From positions 6,971,001 through 7,035,000 of the forward strand of contig CM032126.1 in NCBI GenBank assembly GCA_018894105.1: 64,000 bases of DNA. The letters run 5' to 3'. Shown here in pieces: positions 36,250 to 47,789 of this stretch; positions within the stretch are counted from its first letter, which is position 1; the number at the start of each line of letters is the position of its first letter. The position numbers and the translations under genes were made by a program. Source of the stretch: Jacaranda mimosifolia. Taxonomy: Eukaryota > Streptophyta > Magnoliopsida > Lamiales > Bignoniaceae. Under the pieces are notes generated by a model. The model did no database searches, was not told the DNA's origin, and saw nothing but the letters and a program-made list of their open reading frames with translations.

Positions 36250-37900
36250 AGGTTCATGGCAAGGAACATTCCCAAAAACAAAAGTGGTACTTGGATAGCG
36301 GATGTTGCAGACATATGACAGGGGATGCGTCCATGTTTCTTAAGCTTAACAATTGTAATGCAAGAAATGTTCTCTATGCAGACAACACAAAAAGACGCAT
36401 AGTAGGTAAATGTACTATTGGTAATACGACTAGTACTTCCATTGATAATGTATGGCTTGTTGAAGGCCTTAAACATGACTTGCTTAGTATTAGTCAACTG
36501 TACGATGAAGGTTATGACGTTAAATTCCATCCTTCTTACTATGTTATCAAGCAAAATGAGAAACTGATTTTTACTGCTACCAGGGATGGAAATGTTTAAT
36601 GTATAACCCTTGATGATTTAACCTGTCAAAGTATGGAGTGTTTAGCTATTTGAGATGAAGAATGCTAAAAAAGGCATAGAAGAATTGGCCACGTAAACAT
36701 AGAACTTATATCTCATCTCACAAAGAAAGATATTGTCAAAGAGATACCTAAGTTAAACTTCTCAAAGGATAGGATGTGTGATTAATGCCAAAAGGGGAAG
36801 CAAATTTGAACATCTTTCAAACTATAGAATAAGGTTACAACTTTCAAGCCGCTGAAACTTCTACACATTGACCTATTTGGACCTATGAAAACCGCTTCTC
36901 TTGGAGGTAAAAGATATGTGTTTGTCACAGTAGATGATTATACTCGTTTACATTCTATTCCTTGCTTATAAAAATGATGCTCTAAATGCTCTCATTCCAC
37001 TTACTAAAATGCTTCAAAATAAAAAGAGTTATTTCATTAAGAAAATTCGAAGTGACCATGGAACTGAGTTTGATGAAATAAATTTTACTTTGTTTTTGTG
37101 AAGAACATGGTTACATTCATAACTTTTCTGCTTCTAAGACTCCCCAACAAAATAGGGTGGTTGAAAGGAAAAATCGAATTTTGTATGAGGCTGCTAGAAC
37201 CATGCTTAATGAATATGATCTTCCAAAATTCTTTTGGGGTGAAGCCGTGAATACGGCCTGCTACGTGTCAAATAGCGTTTCCTTAAGACTACTTTTGAGA
37301 AAACCCCATTGAATTATGGCACGGTAAAGTTCCAAATATTTATTATCTCCGTGTCTTTGGTTGCAAATGTTACATTCTTAATGATAGAGATTATTTGACA
37401 AAGTTTGATTCCACAATTGATGAATCTATCTTTGTTGATTACTCAATGCATAGTAAAGCCTATCATGTTTTTAATAAAAGGAAAAGAACGGTGCATGCTA
37501 CGTTTGATGAAGCCAATCCATCTTGTTCCAAGGAAACTTTGAGCAAAAAAGTTTTAGGATTCGAAGAACTAGTCAATATTCCGGACCCTGAGCCATCAAA
37601 CATCAATCAAGAGGAACCAAAATCATATGAGGAAATAAATTCCACTGATGAACTTGATACCAACGAGTCAATACAAAGGGCTGAACAAAGAACCAGAAAG
37701 TTCAAATATGCTTCCAGTCACCCTACTGACAAAATCATTGGAGATTTACAAGCTAGAATAACTACCAGATCTAAAACTAGACTAGTTTCACCAGATGAAT
37801 CCAACTGTGCTCTCATTTCAATGATTGAACCTAATATTTTCAAAATCGGACCGGAGAATAAACCGATGACGTTATTGATTATTAGTTTAATCGGTTCGAC
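36250..37900 (+). pseudogene. Copia 1 protease and integrase region, broken
   Basis: A protease-type DSGCCRHMTGD motif lies near 36,290. The pre-integrase zinc region follows (about 36,670-36,810). The DDE core comes next: HIDLFGPMKTASLGGKRYVF near 36,865, SDHGTEF near 37,050, and PQQNRVVERKNR with a Glu near 37,145. The longest clean frame is 37,395-37,910. Stops and frameshifts are frequent, so it cannot be active. Confidence 0.8.
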
Positions 37901-38555
37901 TACTGGTTGAATCGGTATGACACCATAATGATGTAATAATTATATTTAATTTTATAAATACATATAATATTTTAATATTACCAAAAAATAAAACTTTCAA
38001 TAGATATAGAAATAATATTATTTGAAAAAAAATTTCAACTTACTTATTTTTAAGTACATTTTTTAGAAAATAATACTATTTCACAATTAGTCAACTATAA
38101 ATAAATAAAAAAATAATGTTTCACATTAATTTAAGTAATAATTCATTTCATGCTTCAACGTCAAGTAAAAATAAATTCTTCTACGCTAAATATTTAACAT
38201 AATTTAAGAGAGATTAAACAAAATAAAATAATAAATTAAATATAAGCATTCACATATAACTATCACTTCATTAAATTTCAAAAAAATAAATTCATATTTG
38301 AAAAAATTACATGTCCAAAATCTTTAATCATCATCTTCAACTCATAATTTCTCTTTTCTTTCTTACTTTTTCTTTTTCTTAAAAAGGTTTAAAATTTTCA
38401 AAAAAAAAAGTGAACTGGTTGAACCGGTCCAATTTTGACCCTATTTCAACCGATTTTGACCACCACCGATTTTTATGCTTCAATCGGACCGGACTGGCCT
38501 CCGGTCACCGGTCTGACTGATCAAACTGACCAATCCAATCCGATTTTCAAAACCT
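37835..38555. mobile_element. 721-bp terminal-inverted-repeat insertion inside copia 1 pol
   Basis: The left end TATTTTCAAAATCGGACCGG and the reverse complement of the right end, GGTTTTGAAAATCGGATTGG, form inverted repeats with CCGG-rich subterminal blocks (accgg, aaccgat). The element is flanked by an identical 13-mer TGATTGAACCTAA (37822-37834 and 38556-38568). Copia element 2 has the uninterrupted site once, near 60,681-60,693, which proves an insertion. The core is AT-rich with no transposase. The superfamily is unclear, because a 13-bp duplication is longer than the usual 8-11 bp. Confidence 0.85.
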
Positions 38556-38569
38556 TGATTGAACCTAAA

Positions 38570-40069
38570 GATGTCAAAAAGGCACTAAAAGATCCATTCT
38601 GGATTGAACCAATGAAGAAAGAACTGGCTCAGTTTGAAAAGAATGAAATTTGGAACGTGGTAGAACGACCATCAGACTATCCAATCATTGATACCAAGTA
38701 GGTGTTCAGAAATAAGCTAGATGAAATTGGTAAAGTTATGAGGAATAAAGCTAGACTGATAGCAAAAAAGCTATAGTCAGTAATAGGGCATTGATTATGA
38801 TGAAACATTTGCTCGAGTTGCAATCAATTAGAATGCTTCTTACCTTTGCATCTCATGAAAAGTTTATGCTCTATCAAATGGACGTAAAAAGCGCTTTTCT
38901 AAATGGATTCATAAAAGAAGAAGTCTATGTAGAACAATCGCCCAGTTTCGAAAATCAAAAATTTTCTCATTATGTTTTGAAACTAACAAAGGCTTTATAT
39001 GGAGTAAAACAAGCTCCTAGGGCTTGGTATGATCGTTTGAGCAACTTTTTCATAGAAAATGGTTTTTCTATTGGAATCTTAGACACCACATTATTCACTA
39101 AACACTAAGAAAATAGTTTTCTCATTGTTCAAATTTATATCGATGACATTATTTTTGGTTCTATTGATGATCTTCTTTGTCGAGAGTTTGCCGAGAAAAT
39201 GAAACAGGAATTTGAAATGAGCTTAATGGGAGAGCTTAATTTCTTCTTGGGACTTCAAGTAAAGCAAACTCAGAAATGGACATTCATCGCACAAGTAAAA
39301 TATACAATGAAACTTCTAAAAAGTTTGGAATGAGTGAATGCAACCCTGCAACCACTTCAATGAGTACAAATACTAGACTGAAACTTGATGTGGATGGTAA
39401 GAATGTAGACGAGAAGGTCTATAGAGGTATGATTGGTAGTTTACTCTATTTAACTGCTAGTCGTCCAGATATTATATTTTCAACATGCTTATGTGCTAGA
39501 TTCTAGTTCGATAAAAAGGAATCCCATTTAAATGTTGTGAAAAGAATATTAAGATATTTTAAGGGAACATCTAACTATGCCTTATGGTATCCACATTCTA
39601 AATCTTCTAAATTCATAAGCTATTCTGATGAGGATTATGCTGGTTGCCAGATAGATAGGAACAGGACTAGTGGTGGTTGCCAACTGTTGAAAAATTGCCT
39701 GGTTTCATGGTGTAGTAAAAAGCAAAGTGTAGTTGCATTATCTATGATTGAGGAAAAATACATGGCCTTGGGAATTGTTGAACCCATGTATTATGGATGA
39801 AACACATATTACATGATTTTGATATTAATGTGCCTTGCCTGCCAATTTTATGTGATAGTTCCAATGCTATTAACATCTCTAAAAATCCAGTTCTTCATTC
39901 ACGCACAAAACATATTGAGATCAAACATCATTTCTTGCGTGGCGATATATCAATTGATTTTGTTTCCACTGAGTATCAGCTTGTAGATATTTTAACCAAA
40001 GCTTTGGAAGAAGATAAATTTGTGTGCGTAGGAGAAAAATTAGGAATTAAATCAAAATCTAATTTTTGA
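38570..40069 (+). pseudogene. Copia 1 reverse transcriptase and RNase H region, broken
   Basis: The frame opens after the insertion with a region of DVKKALKDPFW. The reverse transcriptase blocks QMDVKSAFLNGFIKEEVYVE (near 38,875), KALYGVKQAPRAWYDRL and YIDDIIFGS (near 39,140) are present. RNase H is seen as SRPDIIFSTCLCARF and YSDEDYAGC, ending near 40,069. Stops at 38,700 and 39,107, and frameshifts near 39,290 and 39,790, inactivate it. Confidence 0.85.
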
Positions 40070-40361
40070 TAGGATTTGTGAATTTATTTAAACTTGGCAG
40101 TTATTTCTTTTTGAAAATCGCATGCCAATGTGCTCAATCTTTCATCCCCCATTACCAATTTGTTTGCCAGAATTATCGGCCATTATGATTAGTAACTGAC
40201 CGGGTTTCTAAAATCACAATTTTCAAAGTTTTCCTCATTCTAAGCCGATTTATTATCTTCCATCACGTGCAAATTTTTTTTCACTCGTATCTTCGTATTC
40301 TTCGCAAACTTCTATAGTAGAAAATTTTCTTCTTATCTTCAATCTTTAATCTTTCTTAAAA

Positions 40362-41680
40362 ATGATGAAGAGAGGAAATACCCAGTCAGCTGGACCTTTA
40401 ACTTCGAAGCAAAATTTTTTTTCCCTCTTCCTCATTTGAACCCGCTCATCTAGCAGTATCCTCAGCCCCTCTTCTGCTCAAATGGTACAATGACTCAAGC
40501 TATGATGATAAAAAATCATATTCTTTTGATAAACCTAAGTTCTTGGGCTTTGAGGAACCTAGTATTAAGGACATCTCCATGGGTTCTCTTGAAAAATCGA
40601 GTGGTTCAAATGAGGGTATGTCTAGATCATCTGTTCTAGTCAACCCTGAAGAAATTATTAACTGAAACTTTAGTAAGGTCCCTTTTTTTTGTCTCAAATC
40701 CAATAGGGGAAGAGCCATTGATTTGATTTATTACCCAAATCTCCTGCTATTGATCTTGTGAGCAAACTGAAATGGGATAATTTTATGAAGATAGATGAAA
40801 GATCTATCCCTATGTGGTGAGGCTATTTTCTTCAAACTTTACTTTCATTAAATCTGAAAATGACGTTTCTATTGAGTTTTATATGTTTGGAAAAAGAATT
40901 GTGCTTTCTTCGTCAAAAGTGAATTTTATACTTGATCTTCCTGATGGTGGAACTAAGTTCTTTAATTTGGAGACTTGTCTAAAACCGATATTTCCTATGA
41001 TGAAATCACCAAAATATTTTGGGGTGGTAAGCAATTTGCTTTATCTGGTGGGGCTGCTTTAAACAAATTGAAGATTGGATACATTCTGCTTCACAACATG
41101 CTTAGTTGTACTATCTTTTCCTCTTCGGTATCATGTGATGGTTATTCCACTGATCTCAATTCCATTAGTCTTTATGTGATGGCTAAGACTATTAGACAGG
41201 AACCAATTAATCTTGGCTTCATAATCATGGTCTATTCCTTTTCCCATTAAGCTAAAAATCTTCCCTACTCCATGATCTTTACTCACATCTTTAAACATGA
41301 GGGCATTTTTTTTTACCGGAAGCCTGGATTGATGGGGGGCATGACCATAAAGTCTTGGATCTTGCTAGCCTTAGGAAAATGAGGATTCAGTACACTGAGA
41401 ATGATGGGTGGTTTAGAGGGGTTTTAGAACTCCTAGCAGTATCAAGCTTCGCCCCCGCAAATCTAAACTTCCAGTTTCCATCAGTTTTGAGTATAAAGAA
41501 TCCAACCCTGTTCGTCCTACTCTGATTAAAACACCAAGAAGGGCTCAAGGTAAAGTCAGTAAAGTAGATACTGGACTTGAAGCTAAGATAGATGATCTTA
41601 GCAAAGCTATGGAAACTCTTGCAGGGCGTTTGGAAACACTTGTTGATTCAGTTGACTACAAGCTCGGGCCTCTTCTTTGA
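40362..41680 (+). pseudogene. Copia 1 extra ORF after pol (putative plant transposon protein, PF20167-like), broken
   Basis: The start at 40,362 leads to a Ser/Gln-rich leader. Then comes a conserved part whose best frame (40,814-41,062) reads VRLFSSNFTFI, IVLSSSKVNFILDLPDGG, followed by a stretch with FWGGKQFALSGGAALNK in the next frame. This resembles the plant domain named 'putative plant transposon protein' (PF20167). The end (about 41,550-41,680) is predicted coiled coil (IDDLSKAMETLAGRLETL). Its place between pol and the 3' LTR is that of the env-like ORF of Sireviruses. Its function is unknown. It is frameshifted at several points. Confidence 0.6.
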
Positions 41681-41767
41681 AAGTCCAATCGCACTTGTGT
41701 AAGTGTGATACGACAAAATAATAGATTAGAGCATTTATGAATGCCTCTTAGGTGCTTTTTGATGATG

Positions 41768-42180
41768 AAGGGGGAGAAAAGAAAGATTTGAAATTTGAAA
41801 ACTTGGAATTCTTATCTACTAGAACTTTTGTTATATGACACCTATTGGAACTTGTGTTATTTGGTGGCACTCAAAATTTTTTTGAGAACTTTTATTTATG
41901 GGCCTGTGAAAACGTATTATTCTGGATGATCACTTGTTTGATTATTAGGCATGCTATTCATGAATCTTTTGATGTTTGGGCTTGCAATTAATAAGACCCA
42001 ATATATTGTATCTATTGGTATTTGTTGTTTGCCTGGTTTCTTAAGTATATGGACAAGAGACGCACAAATTACTCCAAACAGGGGGAGCATAAGCTAGCAA
42101 AACTAGGCACATAGATAGGGGGAGTTCAAGTGATATGCTTCCACTTTATTCAAAATGTGTCATATCAAAAAGGGGGAGAT
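41768..42180 (+). promoter_or_regulatory. Multiple polypurine tracts before the copia 1 3' LTR
   Basis: GGGGGAG-type tracts occur at 41,770-41,776, 42,081-42,087, about 42,118-42,124 and 42,171-42,177. The last directly abuts the 3' LTR (AAAAAGGGGGAGAT) and is the primer for plus-strand synthesis. Repeated tracts are a described Sirevirus trait. Confidence 0.65.
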
Positions 42181-43483
42181 TATTAACCCTCTGATGATTT
42201 TCGATATTTGATTATGACAAAATTACATTTCTATGATTATGTGTTGAAAGCATAAATGACTTTCCATATTATCTAATGGAATCTAGTTAAATGTTATTTG
42301 CTGGAATCTGTTATGCGCTGGAATTTACTTTCCATAAATAAAAGATCTCTTAAATATTCTAGTTTGATTAGCATATTTATAACTTAGGAAAGAAATCACA
42401 TCATGCTGAAATCACTGATTCATCTGCTATTTAAGGAGTAAATGCATGATTACCAAAGTTATCTTGTTCCTTTATTTAATTCCAACAGATTGTTGCCTTA
42501 ATAAGAGCTTATAGACATTGGACATAAGCATATAAAAGTGAAATTATGCAGTAATCAAAATGTGTGAATCATTAAGTCGAGAGAGAATTTTGTTAAGTGT
42601 CTTGAGGAGTTGTGTGATACTCTCATACACATTTTGTGCTTAATTTTTCTAATTCCTTCCTCTACGTGTGTTGTTTAGTGACTTATGGTGAATAAGGTCA
42701 AGTGGAACTTGCCTTCGACGGACCTTGGGGGGACGAGGATAAGGCAGTTTATGTTTTGAAGGACCTAGTGGTGAAGAGGGACGAGATTTGTACCTACTCT
42801 TGAGGGACCCCGTGAAGAGAACAAATCGGCACTTGATTGCTCTAAGGACCTCTAGGTGAAGAAACCAGTAAGGCGATAATATCTGGAATCTTCTACAGAA
42901 TTCTTGGTTATAGTTTGGAAGAAGAGACTAGATCTTACCATATGGAGTGGTAGCAACTCGTGCATCAGTCTACAGAGGTTGTGCAAGTGAATCTAGCAGA
43001 AAGTTCCCTCAGGCCTGTTCACAAGCAGCTGGTTTCACAATGCTTTGGAATCTGTCTTATCCCGTATGGAATTCCGGTATAGCTCTTTGTAAAGGGCTAG
43101 TTTTTCACCTTGCTAGGGTGTTCCTGATCCTTTACTGTTTATTACTGTCAAATTATTGTTATCATCTGTAAAAACATTCTTATACATTTATTAATTTGAT
43201 GGTTTTAAAATTCTAAGTGAAAGCTTAGGTAAAGGATGTAGGCTTGCCGAACCTCTATAAATACTAGTGTCTATTTACTTATGCTTTTACTATTTTACTT
43301 ATCATTGATATGACTGGTATCTTAATTGGTACTTACAAATTTCAGTCAGTAACTAAAACTATTTTTCTGCAAAACACTTAAACAGTTTTGAAAGGCCAAA
43401 AAGTATTTTGAGTGATAAACTTCCGCTGTATTAAAACTTTTTTAGCTTAATTCACCCCCCTCTTGAGCATATAATCACTCACA
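42181..43483 (+). repeat. 3' LTR of copia element 1
   Basis: It starts TATTAACCCTCTGATGA and ends ATCACTCACA. It aligns with 33187-34495. The initial TG has become TA. Confidence 0.85.
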
Positions 43484-44089
43484 CACTACAAGTTGGAAAA
43501 AGCCCCAAGAGAGGTTGTAATTACTAAGATTGGATAAAATTTGCTAGTTTTCAAGACGATAGAAAAGAAATTCATGTAACATCTTTTACGGTTTAAATCC
43601 TCCATTCCGTTCCTTACTACATCTCCTATTCCATATTATGAATATATGACGTGTGTATTAAATATTTTCTTATAAAAATAATTGATTGAGAATTAGATAT
43701 ACGTGGCATAAATACAACAAATTAAAATACAAAATGGAATATAAAATTGAATAGAGGATTTAAAGTGCACCTCTCACCAGAAAATTTCATTAGACAGCAG
43801 ATAGTCGCTCATCATCCCCCTAATATGCATCCAGATCTACTGCACATCCATTGCATGAACATAAATGACAAAACTCATGCGATAAAGCACATAAATATCC
43901 CCTTTTTTTACACTATCAAAGAAGTTTTTGCTACAAATTCAACCAAGATATAGGGAATCTAATTTTATGACTATTGAAAAATCTCTCAATAAAAGCGGCA
44001 TTCCGATCCAGACAAAATTTATTGAAGTCTAATATCAAACAAACAAATTGCTTGAAATTAAATAATATATAGTATGTTTTTTTATGGCA
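43484..44089. other. Intergenic DNA between copia 1 and NAC duplicate B
   Basis: No gene was recognised. CACTA at 43484-43488 is the likely target-site duplication of copia element 1. Confidence 0.5.
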
Positions 44090-45339
44090 GCCTATTAAGT
44101 TACACAGAGGTCTAGCCAAATGTTTGCAGCATCTTTCTTGCTACTGCAGCTAAGTTTCGATTGTCAATAAAGGTCTCAAAATAATCATTATCTTTCAGAA
44201 AACTCAAGCCTATGAATAAGAATTTTCATTGCTTCGTATTGATAATTTGAAGGGGAAAAATTACTGCAGTAATTTCACTTATTTATTCGGTCATCACAAT
44301 TGATAAACAACTAGCATTTCAACCATATCATATCCAAATAACTTATATGCTTTGTCAGAAGATGCTAAAAAGGTGAAACAAATTAAATTAAACACATCCA
44401 AGACAACCACTGGGCAAGAAAAACAAGTGGTGCAGTCTGTCAGCTTTTGGATAGTCTAAGCCAACAATGGGATCCTAGTTTGGAAGAAAAACAAATACAT
44501 CAATATATGTAGTTCTCGCATGGCCAAATGCAAAGCAACTGAATCTTAATCTGATGCAAAAACTGAAGTTTAAGGAAATCTTGCCTGTGCGGAGCATGAA
44601 AATATATTCCTTAATCAAGACAGAAGTCTTCTCAGCCTAGAACAGTTACATCATCAATTTTGGGGCACTGAGCAATAGAAAATAGAACAAATTAAGTTCT
44701 CATGTGGAACAGAAATGAAATACAGCACCTAACAATCAAATGGACAGAAAAAAAAGTGAATCACAATGACAAGAATTCAGGGATGGATCCATTTTTATCA
44801 GTAGCTCTAACACATTTATTAAGAAAAACACAATTATGTATCTTCTTGTAATAATTCCAACAAAGACGCCACTTTTTCTAGACAGATAAGTGCTGGAACT
44901 TCCCTTTCCAAAGGGTGGCCTCAGACACACTACGCATATTTTGATATCAAACAAACAGAAAGTTGAATTTTAATCACCTGCTGGGACATTATGAACATGG
45001 AATACTATTCAGATTCTCTACGCCAAAACTAAATATTATAACTAGTTGTTAAGAAAAACTATGCAACCAAGGTGATCCAAGACAAACTAACGACAAACCT
45101 GGCTCACTTCAAACATTGAAAAGAAATAAATAGCTAACAGGAGATATACAAGAAAACAGATATACTCAAATCTGAAAAAGTTATTTGAAATCCCTTATAT
45201 AAATTTACATAAACTTCTCAATCGATTGAACAAGCCAAAATTCGCTGAACAAGAAAGAAATTTCAAAATAATCCTTACATATTTACATGGCAATATACAA
45301 TATGAAACGAAGATAGTTTTCTTTTTGACTAATGATCGA

Positions 45340-46218
45340 TCATGGTAGATAAATATTTTGATCATCATCCAAACTAATGGAACGTCCACAGCCTTCATCC
45401 AGCCCTTGAAACAACACGTCAACATTCTCGATCATCTCCACCTCCGCCAATTGTTGATCGATTGCATCACCAATATCATCGGAGGTTGATCTTGCCTTCT
45501 TATGATCACATACATCTACTCCATCACCTTCTCCCAAAGCCTCTGCCGATCTTTTGTTGCTGGACAAAAATATATCCTGATCATTATCTCCATTGATGAA
45601 CGGCGGCAGATTAATCTGAATTCCTCCAGTGCCACTGCAAGAATTGGAAACACATCCCTCCGGCGAAAATCTTGGAAGATTCACACTGCGCTTGTTCTTC
45701 GGCAAGTGTCTAATGATCTTACACAACACAAGATCATTATTCTCTGTCTCTTCATTCAAAGAAACACCGTCCAACGAGTATTCATACATAATCCAACGAC
45801 CAAACGATCCACCCGCCGATTTCTTGGCGTGCTGAAATGTAAACGCCTTGCTGGAGCCGATTATTTCGCCCGTCTTGGATCTTTTAATCATTCTTGCACC
45901 GGCTTGTCCTCCCCATGTACCACAGCCCGCTTTTCTTGAGATCCTATGGCAGTTGGGGCCGACTTTCTTCAGCCTGGTAAAAACGTATATCGTCTTTGAC
46001 GTCTCGTCATCATCTTTAGTATGCCAATAGTGAGAAGATTCGTCGATGTCTCCGAAAACATCCCATGGCGCAGTATTTTCATCGTAAAGATCCTTGTCCA
46101 AGATTACATTCCATGGCAATATTGGCTGCCCCCTCAACTTTGTCAACAGGTAGTAGATGAGTTCTTCGTCTCTGGGTTGAAAACGATATCCAGGTGGGAT
46201 AATTATCAGATCATTCAT
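45340..46218 (-). CDS. NAC-domain transcription factor, copy B (intronless, 292 aa)
   Basis: Close paralogue of the NAC gene at 23352-24221, with the same single-exon structure and start context. Differences are scattered substitutions (for example RDEE for KDEE in subdomain A and CGTWGGQAGA in D) and three extra residues in subdomain E (KKSAGGSFGRW against KKSSFGRW). The extra Ala-Gly-Gly is probably ancestral, because it restores the usual spacing, but this is inference. The frame is fully open, so both copies appear under constraint or recently duplicated. The expected role is a nuclear DNA-binding regulator. No target or subfamily is assigned. Confidence 0.9.
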   Translation of the reverse strand: MNDLIIIPPGYRFQPRDEELIYYLLTKLRGQPILPWNVILDKDLYDENTAPWDVFGDIDESSHYWHTKDDDETSKTIYVFTRLKKVGPNCHRISRKAGCGTWGGQAGARMIKRSKTGEIIGSSKAFTFQHAKKSAGGSFGRWIMYEYSLDGVSLNEETENNDLVLCKIIRHLPKNKRSVNLPRFSPEGCVSNSCSGTGGIQINLPPFINGDNDQDIFLSSNKRSAEALGEGDGVDVCDHKKARSTSDDIGDAIDQQLAEVEMIENVDVLFQGLDEGCGRSISLDDDQNIYLP

Positions 46219-46980
46219 CGTTTCTCGTTTCTCTCGTTGCTCTCTGTAATCTAAGTTTTCTGGGAAAAATATGACTTCTTCGGAGGAGAAATCCTAAGAT
46301 ATTTGGCGGAAACAAGGCTTCTTCGGCGCGAGTTTGAATACTATAATTTAAAATGCAATTTATTTATTTTTTAATAAATAAATTGCTTCAATCTTTTCCG
46401 TCCAACAGTTGAAGCTTGCGAAAAGTTTGCGTCAATTTTTATTGTTTTCAAATGTGATAGACTTCTGTTAGTGTTACAAGTCTAAACCATACCAATTTGT
46501 TGAATTTTAACTATAAGAAACTCGATCATATTAAAATTAATGGTTAAATATGTCTCACTCATTAAATTATATTCTTATACCTATCACTTAACTATGGTTT
46601 ATATATATATATATATATATATATAAATTCTTTTCAACATTCTATCATTCAAATTATTAAAATTACGTTGGACGTTCATGCAAAACCACTCAGTCTTAAT
46701 AGTACAAATATATATATATATATTTTAATCTTTATAAAGTTTGGATTTTGCAAAGAAAAGATGAAGTGAGGTCTTAACAGTAGTCTAATTCTTTTAATCT
46801 AATTTTAAGTAAAGCAAACATGAAATATTATTTTAAAGCGAAACAAAAAATTAAAATTATTTACATATACTATCATATGAGGTATTTATTTTATTTCATC
46901 CATTTTTTTTTTTAGGTTCATGTGAGGTCGGTAAACAAAGAAATAATACATTTAAGTCTCTTACTATCAAACAATTAGGT
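46219..46980 (-). promoter_or_regulatory. NAC copy B upstream region
   Basis: Matches the upstream region of NAC copy A, with a longer TA microsatellite near 46,600-46,624 and another near 46,708-46,722. It ends abruptly at the insertion starting near 46,990. Confidence 0.55.
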
Positions 46981-46989
46981 AACCTTTGT

Positions 46990-47789
46990 TGATGAGAGTG
47001 AAGATTGTATAAAGACGGAACTGGGCTGGTATCCAATAAAATTGACCTGAGCGTGGTCGAGGGAAGGTCTCTAAATAACTCAAGGTTGAGTCCTGTAATC
47101 AACAACAAAATCAGGCTAGCCAAGGTGCCATCCACTAAGACACTCCGAAGATCAAGTTAGTATCTAACTGACCAGATAATCGAGTAGCAGAGTGAGGAAT
47201 TTTTTGAGAAGGATTGCGTACCTGCTAAGGGCTATGGATGGTGTATTTATAGCTTTTTCAAGGTGGATGATAAGTCTGAGATGCCCTTGCTAATCGCCAA
47301 GGGCTCTTGTTTCCATATATGGGCTTTTAGGTCTTTAGACATCTATGTACTATTTCAGGTGGCGCGGCCTAAGGTAGGGTGGTACACTGGTGGCGCGCTT
47401 TAGCTTGGCACAACTGAAAAAGGGGCATATTGTGGTGGCATGCGCCATTAATGCGGAGGCATGCCACCTAGTGGTGCATTCAATGTGGTTGAAAAGCTGT
47501 CACCGCGGATTGACCTTACTGGTCGAGGTGGGTGCTTCTTCACATTCTCGTCGACCGGAGGCGAGTTCGCCATGGCTGGACCTTGCTGGTCGAACAAGGA
47601 ATTGCTACTCTGAAAGCGGATCGATTGGCACCTGCTCGGCGAGGTCATTGGCATAGCTCTCCCCACTGGATAAAAACCAAGAGGTCGAGTGATGGTTGAT
47701 CAATTGGGCTTGTAGGTGATAGGGCCACCGGAGCGTTTATGCTCTGGTCGAGAGTTATTGGGTTGGGCCTGGTGGGCCATCCCGTATCA
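46990..47789. mobile_element. Solo-LTR-like insertion (about 800 bp) in NAC duplicate B
   Basis: The block starts TGATGAGAGTG and ends CCCGTATCA, so it has TGAT...ATCA ends. It has a TATTTATAG box near 47,240 and is much more GC-rich than its surroundings (about 47,350-47,790). Duplicate A lacks it entirely. No coding domain was seen. Flanking pentamers (TTTGT, ACTGT) do not match well, so a clean solo LTR is not proven. It may have arrived together with the deletion of the pseudogene stretch. Confidence 0.5.

Larger units (their letters stand above)
33187..43483 (+). mobile_element. Sirevirus-like Ty1/copia retrotransposon 1, complete but inactivated (10.3 kb)
   Basis: Both LTRs are present (33187-34495 and 42181-43483). 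The primer-binding site TGGCATCAGAGC lies just after the 5' LTR and differs by one base from the initiator-Met tRNA complement TGGTATCAGAGC. The order gag, protease, integrase, reverse transcriptase, RNase H is the copia order. An extra ORF lies between pol and the 3' LTR, and several AGGGGGAG tracts precede the 3' LTR. Both traits are described for Sireviruses. Flanks CTCTA (33182-33186) and CACTA (43484-43488) look like a mutated 5-bp target duplication. Every coding region has stops or frameshifts. Confidence 0.85.
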
